NCBI GenBank assembly: GCA_002298545.1
Contig: DBKQ01000095.1
Location: 15,554 to 24,261 of the forward strand
DNA length: 8,708 nucleotides
Reading direction: 5' to 3'
From: Prevotella sp. UBA746
GTDB lineage: Bacteria > Bacteroidota > Bacteroidia > Bacteroidales > Bacteroidaceae
Positions 5,090-8,708 of the stretch are shown here, piece by piece. Below the pieces are notes generated by a model. The model did no database searches, was not told the DNA's origin, and worked only from the letters and a program-made list of their open reading frames with translations. The position numbers and the translations under genes are program-made. The first letter of the stretch is position 1; the number at the start of each line of letters is the position of its first letter.

Positions 5090-6784
5090 TTACGCCTCGC
5101 GCTGCTTTGTTCCCATGCGCGCCTCTACAACATTTATTACATAGTCGCCGAGTTTCTCGCATTCGCTTACAATGTCCATATACATGGTGCCGATGGCGTA
5201 GGTGTACTCGTGGTTGTTCACGTCGCTGATGTTCTGGCTCTTCAGCTGAGTGCGGTAGTTGTTAATCTCGTTCTCGATGTTGAACGAGCGGTTCACGTCG
5301 AGGTCGTCCCTCCTTCCGGAGAGCATCACGTTCATCTGCGTCAGACTGTCGTCGGTAAGCTCAAACATCTGGTGAAGGTGTTCATACTGCTTCTCCGTGA
5401 AGTCTTCCTTGCCGCGCTCCTTGCGGTTCAGCGTGCGAGCAATGTTGTAGCAGCTGTCGCCTATACTCTCAATCTCGGATATCTCGCGCAGCATGGCACG
5501 TATCTTAGCTTTCGTCTCGTCGCTCAAGTGGGAGTCGCTAACCTTGTCGAGATACTTTGCTATCTCTATTTCCATATTGTCGGAGATGCCCTCGTATTTC
5601 TCTATGCGGGTGAAGAGCTTCACGAAATCGCTGTCGTTCTTCACGCCGAGCAGCTCTCTAACCATTGAGAACATGCGCTGGATGCGGTCGGCAAACGACT
5701 GTATCTCTTTTCTTGCCTCCAACACCGAGAGCTCCGGAGTTGCCATGAGCGTGCTGCCGCCGATGTAGCGCAGACGGAAGTCGTCTTCGTCCTTGCTGGC
5801 GTTTGGCTTGATGATGGTGCAAACGAATTTTTCCATCTGCGGGATGAACCAGATGAGCACTGCCGTGTTGCATACGTTGAACGTGGTGTGGAAGGCGGCA
5901 AGCACCACCGACAGGCGAGCCACGTTGATATGGTCGGCATTGGGGTCAACACCGACAAAACCGCACACCATGTCGATGAACGGATAGAAGCAGCACAACA
6001 CCCAGATTACGCCGAACACGTTGAACGACAGATGGGCAAGGGCGGCACGCCGTGCCTGGGTGTTGGCTCCCATGGCTGCAATGTTAGAGGTGATGGTTGT
6101 TCCGATGTTCTCGCCCAGCACCAGTGCGATACCCATATATATAGGTAGCACGCCGCTTGAACAGAGCACCATCGTTATTGCCATCAGCGCTGCCGACGAC
6201 TGCATGCAGAAGGTGAGTATTGTTCCTATGCCGAGGAATGAGAAAACTGTAAGGTAACTGTCTTTGTCGAATGATGAGAAAAAGCTTATAACCGACTGGT
6301 TATGGCTTAGGTCCATTTCCTTGCCTGTGGCGCCAAGAGTGGAAATGGCGAAAAACATGAATGCTACTCCAAAGAGGAAATCGCCCACGTAGCGGTGTTT
6401 CTTTCTGTATATCAGCAGAAGGGCGAAGAAGAATACGGGATACACGATGTTTGCCATGTTGAACGAGAATCCCAGCGTCATAATCCATGCTGTGAACGTC
6501 GTTCCGATGTTGGCTCCCATTATCACCGATATTGCCTGCGCAAGGGTGAGCAGTCCGGCATTGACGAACGACACCGTCATTACGGTGGTCGCCGTGGACG
6601 ACTGCACTGAGGCGGTTACGAACATACCGGTAAGCAAACCGGTGAAGCGGTTCTTGGTCATTGTACCGAGGATGTGGCGCAGTTGCGAACCCGCCATTTT
6701 CTGTAGTGCCTCACTCATCGCCTTCATTCCGTAGATGAGCAAGGCTAATGATCCAATGATCTTAAAAAAAATCCAAATCGACAT
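5090..6784 (-). CDS. Na+/phosphate cotransporter (NptA-type) with C-terminal PhoU-like domain
   Basis: This 564-residue inner-membrane protein belongs to the Na/Pi cotransporter II family. It probably couples sodium entry to phosphate transport; some bacterial relatives may export phosphate, so direction is uncertain. The two inverted-topology repeats characteristic of the family are clear. The first has QSSTATTV (61-68) and GANIGTT (90-96); the second has QSSAALM (195-201) and GENIGTT (224-230). Each QSS motif is expected to lie in a re-entrant loop of the transport path. Hydrophobic segments fill about 5-320. The cytoplasmic tail (about 345-560) is helical and PhoU-like, with acidic metal-site-type motifs EIESIGD (437-443) and ECEKLGD (541-547). 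The tail presumably regulates transport. Length matches common Bacteroidota homologues. The start at 6784 gives the expected MSIWIFFKII membrane entry, without a Shine-Dalgarno sequence. It has its own terminator and is divergent from the kinase gene. Confidence 0.95.
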   Translation of the reverse strand: MSIWIFFKIIGSLALLIYGMKAMSEALQKMAGSQLRHILGTMTKNRFTGLLTGMFVTASVQSSTATTVMTVSFVNAGLLTLAQAISVIMGANIGTTFTAWIMTLGFSFNMANIVYPVFFFALLLIYRKKHRYVGDFLFGVAFMFFAISTLGATGKEMDLSHNQSVISFFSSFDKDSYLTVFSFLGIGTILTFCMQSSAALMAITMVLCSSGVLPIYMGIALVLGENIGTTITSNIAAMGANTQARRAALAHLSFNVFGVIWVLCCFYPFIDMVCGFVGVDPNADHINVARLSVVLAAFHTTFNVCNTAVLIWFIPQMEKFVCTIIKPNASKDEDDFRLRYIGGSTLMATPELSVLEARKEIQSFADRIQRMFSMVRELLGVKNDSDFVKLFTRIEKYEGISDNMEIEIAKYLDKVSDSHLSDETKAKIRAMLREISEIESIGDSCYNIARTLNRKERGKEDFTEKQYEHLHQMFELTDDSLTQMNVMLSGRRDDLDVNRSFNIENEINNYRTQLKSQNISDVNNHEYTYAIGTMYMDIVSECEKLGDYVINVVEARMGTKQREA

Positions 6785-6810
6785 ATTTTAATTTTATTTA
6801 TGATGCGCTG

Positions 6811-6843
6811 TTGCATGAATGTCGCAAAAAGGGAGTAACTTTA
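6811..6843 (+). promoter_or_regulatory. Candidate promoter of the nucleoside kinase gene
   Basis: TAACTTTA (6836-6843) resembles the -7 consensus TAnnTTTG with one mismatch, and TTG (6811-6813) lies 22 nt upstream as a possible -33 element, slightly farther than usual. The predicted start near 6850 would give a leader of about 22 nt. The divergent transporter gene shares this 88-nt spacer, but I see no convincing -7 box for it. Confidence 0.45.
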
Positions 6844-6872
6844 CACCGTAAACCCTTTTAAACTGTATACTA

Positions 6873-8534
6873 ATGAAACAAGTAATACAAATTCGTTGCA
6901 AAAATAATAAAAAAGTCATAAACATTGCTATCGGAAGCACACTTTCTGATATTTTTTCTGCTTCGGGACTGAAGATGCAATACGGTCCGGTGAGCGCAAA
7001 GGTCAACAATAAGGTGGAGGGACTCAACTACAGGGTGTACCACAACAAGGACGTGGAATTCCTCGACCTCACCTCTCCTTCGGGCCAGCGCACATACACC
7101 CGAACGCTCTTCATGGTGCTCTGCAAGGCGGTTGCCGACATCTATCCCGAAGGCGACGTAACGATAGACATTCCCGTGTCTAACGGATACTACTGCGACC
7201 TTAACATCGGGGGCAGCGTGACGGAGGATACTGCCGACAAGCTGCGCCGACGCATGCAGGAGATTGTAGATGCAAAGATTCCGATACGCCGACATGAATG
7301 CACCACGGAGGAGGCGGTGGAGATTTTCGGCAAGGCGGGTGCCACGTCGAAAGTGAAACTGCTGAAAAGCACCGGTTCGCTTTATACTACATACTACGAC
7401 ATCGACGGATACAAGGATTACTATTATGGCTCGTTGCTTACCAATACGGGACAGCTGACGCTCTTCGGCCTGGAGAAATATTTCGACGGACTGCTGCTGC
7501 GCATACCGTCGCTCAAAGACCCGTCGGTGCTCGGCGAACTGATTCGACAAGACAAGATGTTCGAGATTTTCAAGGAACACCACCACTGGCAGGACATTAT
7601 CGGACTCCGCACTATCGGCGACCTCAACGATGCCGTGCAGAAAGGATGGGCTGCCGACCTCATTAACCTCTCCGAGGCTCTGCAGGAGAAGAAGATATCG
7701 CATATCGCCGACGAAATTGCTCAGCGGAAGGGAGTGAAAATGGTGCTGATAGCCGGACCGTCGTCGAGCGGAAAGACTACTTCATGCAAACGCCTCTCCA
7801 TACAACTGCTCACTAACGGCATAAAACCTGTGCCCGTATCGCTCGACGACTATTTCGTGGACCGCGAACAGACACCGCGCGACGAGAACGGCGACTACGA
7901 CTACGAGAGCCTTTATGCCCTCAACATCCCCCTGCTCAACCAGCAGCTTAACGACCTCTTTGCCGGGAAGGAAGTGGAACTGCCGAAATATAATTTCCAG
8001 ACGGGAAAGAGCGAACGGAGCGGCAAGAAGCTGAAGATGGGGGAACACGACATCCTCGTGGTGGAAGGCATCCACGCCCTCAACCCGGAACTGACGGCAC
8101 AGATTCCAGACAGTCAGATATTCCGCGTCTACGCCTCGGCATTCACCACCATACTGCTCGACAGCCACAACTATGTGCCGACGACCGACAACCGGCTCCT
8201 TCGCCGCATCATCCGCGACTACAAATACCGCGGAGTGAGCGCACAGGAGACTATACACCGCTGGCCTTCGGTAAGGGCGGGCGAGAACAAGTGGATTTTC
8301 CCTTATCAGGAGAATGCCGACGCCATGTTCAATACCGCCATGCTCTTCGAACTCGCCGTGTTGAAGTCGCAGGCGGAACCGCTGCTCGAGACGGTGCCCG
8401 AGGACTCCGAGGAATACAGCGAGGCATACCGTCTGCGCAAGTTCCTGAAATACATCAAACCGATTCCTAACCGCCAGGTGCCGCCGACTTCCCTTCTCAG
8501 GGAATTCCTTGGCGGAAGTTCGTTTAAATATTAA
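6873..8534 (+). CDS. Nucleoside (uridine-type) kinase with TGS and ThrRS-like N-terminal domains
   Basis: This 553-residue protein is a fusion found in many anaerobes. Residues 1-65 form a TGS-like domain. Residues about 75-210 match the second additional (editing) domain of threonyl-tRNA synthetase, including PVSNGYYCDL (101-110). Residues about 285-500 are a P-loop uridine kinase/phosphoribulokinase-type domain. The kinase part has Walker A GPSSSGKTT (295-303), SLDDYF (323-328) as the likely substrate/base site, PKYNFQTG (371-378), VVEGIHAL (396-403) as Walker B-like, and an arginine-rich lid RLLRRIIRDYKYRG (441-454). It probably phosphorylates a nucleoside such as uridine or cytidine using NTP, in pyrimidine salvage. 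All four positions that bind zinc in the ThrRS editing site are replaced (see findings), so tRNA editing is unlikely and the domain may sense or bind another ligand. Substrate is not shown by sequence. Start ATG 6873 gives a complete TGS domain. Confidence 0.92.
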   Translation: MKQVIQIRCKNNKKVINIAIGSTLSDIFSASGLKMQYGPVSAKVNNKVEGLNYRVYHNKDVEFLDLTSPSGQRTYTRTLFMVLCKAVADIYPEGDVTIDIPVSNGYYCDLNIGGSVTEDTADKLRRRMQEIVDAKIPIRRHECTTEEAVEIFGKAGATSKVKLLKSTGSLYTTYYDIDGYKDYYYGSLLTNTGQLTLFGLEKYFDGLLLRIPSLKDPSVLGELIRQDKMFEIFKEHHHWQDIIGLRTIGDLNDAVQKGWAADLINLSEALQEKKISHIADEIAQRKGVKMVLIAGPSSSGKTTSCKRLSIQLLTNGIKPVPVSLDDYFVDREQTPRDENGDYDYESLYALNIPLLNQQLNDLFAGKEVELPKYNFQTGKSERSGKKLKMGEHDILVVEGIHALNPELTAQIPDSQIFRVYASAFTTILLDSHNYVPTTDNRLLRRIIRDYKYRGVSAQETIHRWPSVRAGENKWIFPYQENADAMFNTAMLFELAVLKSQAEPLLETVPEDSEEYSEAYRLRKFLKYIKPIPNRQVPPTSLLREFLGGSSFKY

Positions 8535-8554
8535 AAAACATCAAAACACCACAT

Positions 8555-8587
8555 CACCGGGAGCGTACCTATGAGACGCTCCCGGTG
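8555..8587 (+). terminator. GC-rich hairpin after the nucleoside kinase gene
   Basis: CACCGGGAGCGT (8555-8566) pairs perfectly over 12 bases with 8576-8587, with a 9-nt loop. It begins 20 nt after the kinase stop codon. Only three T residues follow, so termination could be inefficient or helped by factors, but position and stem strength make it the likely end of the kinase transcript. Confidence 0.7.
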
Positions 8588-8590
8588 TTT

Positions 8591-8634
8591 CGCCTAAACG
8601 CTTCAAGCGTTACGCCTAAACGCTTCGAGCGTTA
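8591..8634. repeat. Two 22-bp palindromic tandem repeats
   Basis: Units 8591-8612 and 8613-8634 differ at one base, and a partial third (CGCC) follows. Each unit contains a near-perfect palindrome: AACGCTT-C-AAGCGTT in the first (8597-8611) and AACGCT-TCG-AGCGTT in the second (8619-8633). The 22-bp period is again close to two helical turns. They lie between the kinase terminator and promoter-like sequences at the window edge. This could be an operator pair for the gene to the right or a dispersed intergenic repeat. Confidence 0.8.
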
Positions 8635-8673
8635 CGCCTTATCCACCCATATTTTCCGAAAAACAGCTCTATT

Positions 8674-8705
8674 TTTGCATATCCCACTTTATTTTCGTAA
8701 TTTCG
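8674..8705 (+). promoter_or_regulatory. Candidate promoter for a gene beyond the right edge
   Basis: TTTG (8674-8677) is followed after 20 nt by TAATTTCG (8698-8705), a good match to the Bacteroidota -33/-7 layout. Two other -7-like boxes, TATTTTTG (8670-8677) and TATTTTCG (8690-8697), overlap the same stretch. No gene starts inside the window, so the target is unknown. Confidence 0.5.
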
Positions 8706-8708
8706 CAG

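Noticed and set aside
5210..5668. 152-residue plus-strand frame within the transporter gene
   Set aside because: It is opposite the PhoU-like tail of a clear transporter gene and is a mirror of its codon pattern.
6870..7703. 277-residue minus-strand frame opposite the nucleoside kinase
   Set aside because: It is antisense to conserved TGS and ThrRS-like sequence and has no protein features of its own; the frame at 7782-8258 is likewise a shadow.

Overview
The window looks like chromosomal DNA from a Bacteroidota member, most likely Prevotella or a close relative. This rests on protein character (an RNase R with lysine-rich ends, a Na/Pi transporter fused to a PhoU-like tail, and a TGS/ThrRS-like/uridine-kinase fusion), on starts that lack Shine-Dalgarno sequences and sit behind A/T-rich leaders, and on several sites matching the Bacteroidota promoter pattern (-33 TTTG, about 19-21 nt, -7 TAnnTTTG). 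The genus is an inference from memory of these families; no search was run.

Layout. Bases 1-553 hold no convincing gene. They carry a long inverted repeat (4-76), an array of four 21-bp palindromic tandem repeats (165-248), a weak -7-like box and a leader hairpin. RNase R (rnr, 554-2770, +) follows. After it comes a stretch that looks accessory: a broken remnant of an MmeI/YeeA-type DNA methyltransferase (about 2886-3219, +), a strong hairpin (3235-3275), a possible frameshifted small-gene remnant on the minus strand (3299-3434), and an intact AAA-type ATPase with a C-terminal PD-(D/E)XK-like domain (3451-4908, -). The ATPase promoter is wrapped in four copies of a GGCARAATAA motif (4925-5023).

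The right part returns to core-type genes: a Na/Pi cotransporter-PhoU protein (5090-6784, -) with its own terminator, and, divergent from it across 88 nt, a nucleoside kinase with TGS and ThrRS-editing-like N-terminal domains (6873-8534, +). The last 174 bases hold a GC-rich hairpin, two 22-bp palindromic tandem repeats, and promoter-like boxes pointing out of the window.

The core genes do different jobs (RNA decay, phosphate transport, nucleotide salvage) and do not form one operon. By eye, the ATPase and methyltransferase remnant use more A/T-rich codons (AAA, GAA, TTT) than rnr, the transporter and the kinase (AAG, GAG, TTC). With the gene decay around them, this suggests a defence- or mobile-type insertion into a core neighbourhood. 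The strongest lead for something undescribed is the ATPase/nuclease-like gene with its palindromic promoter repeats.
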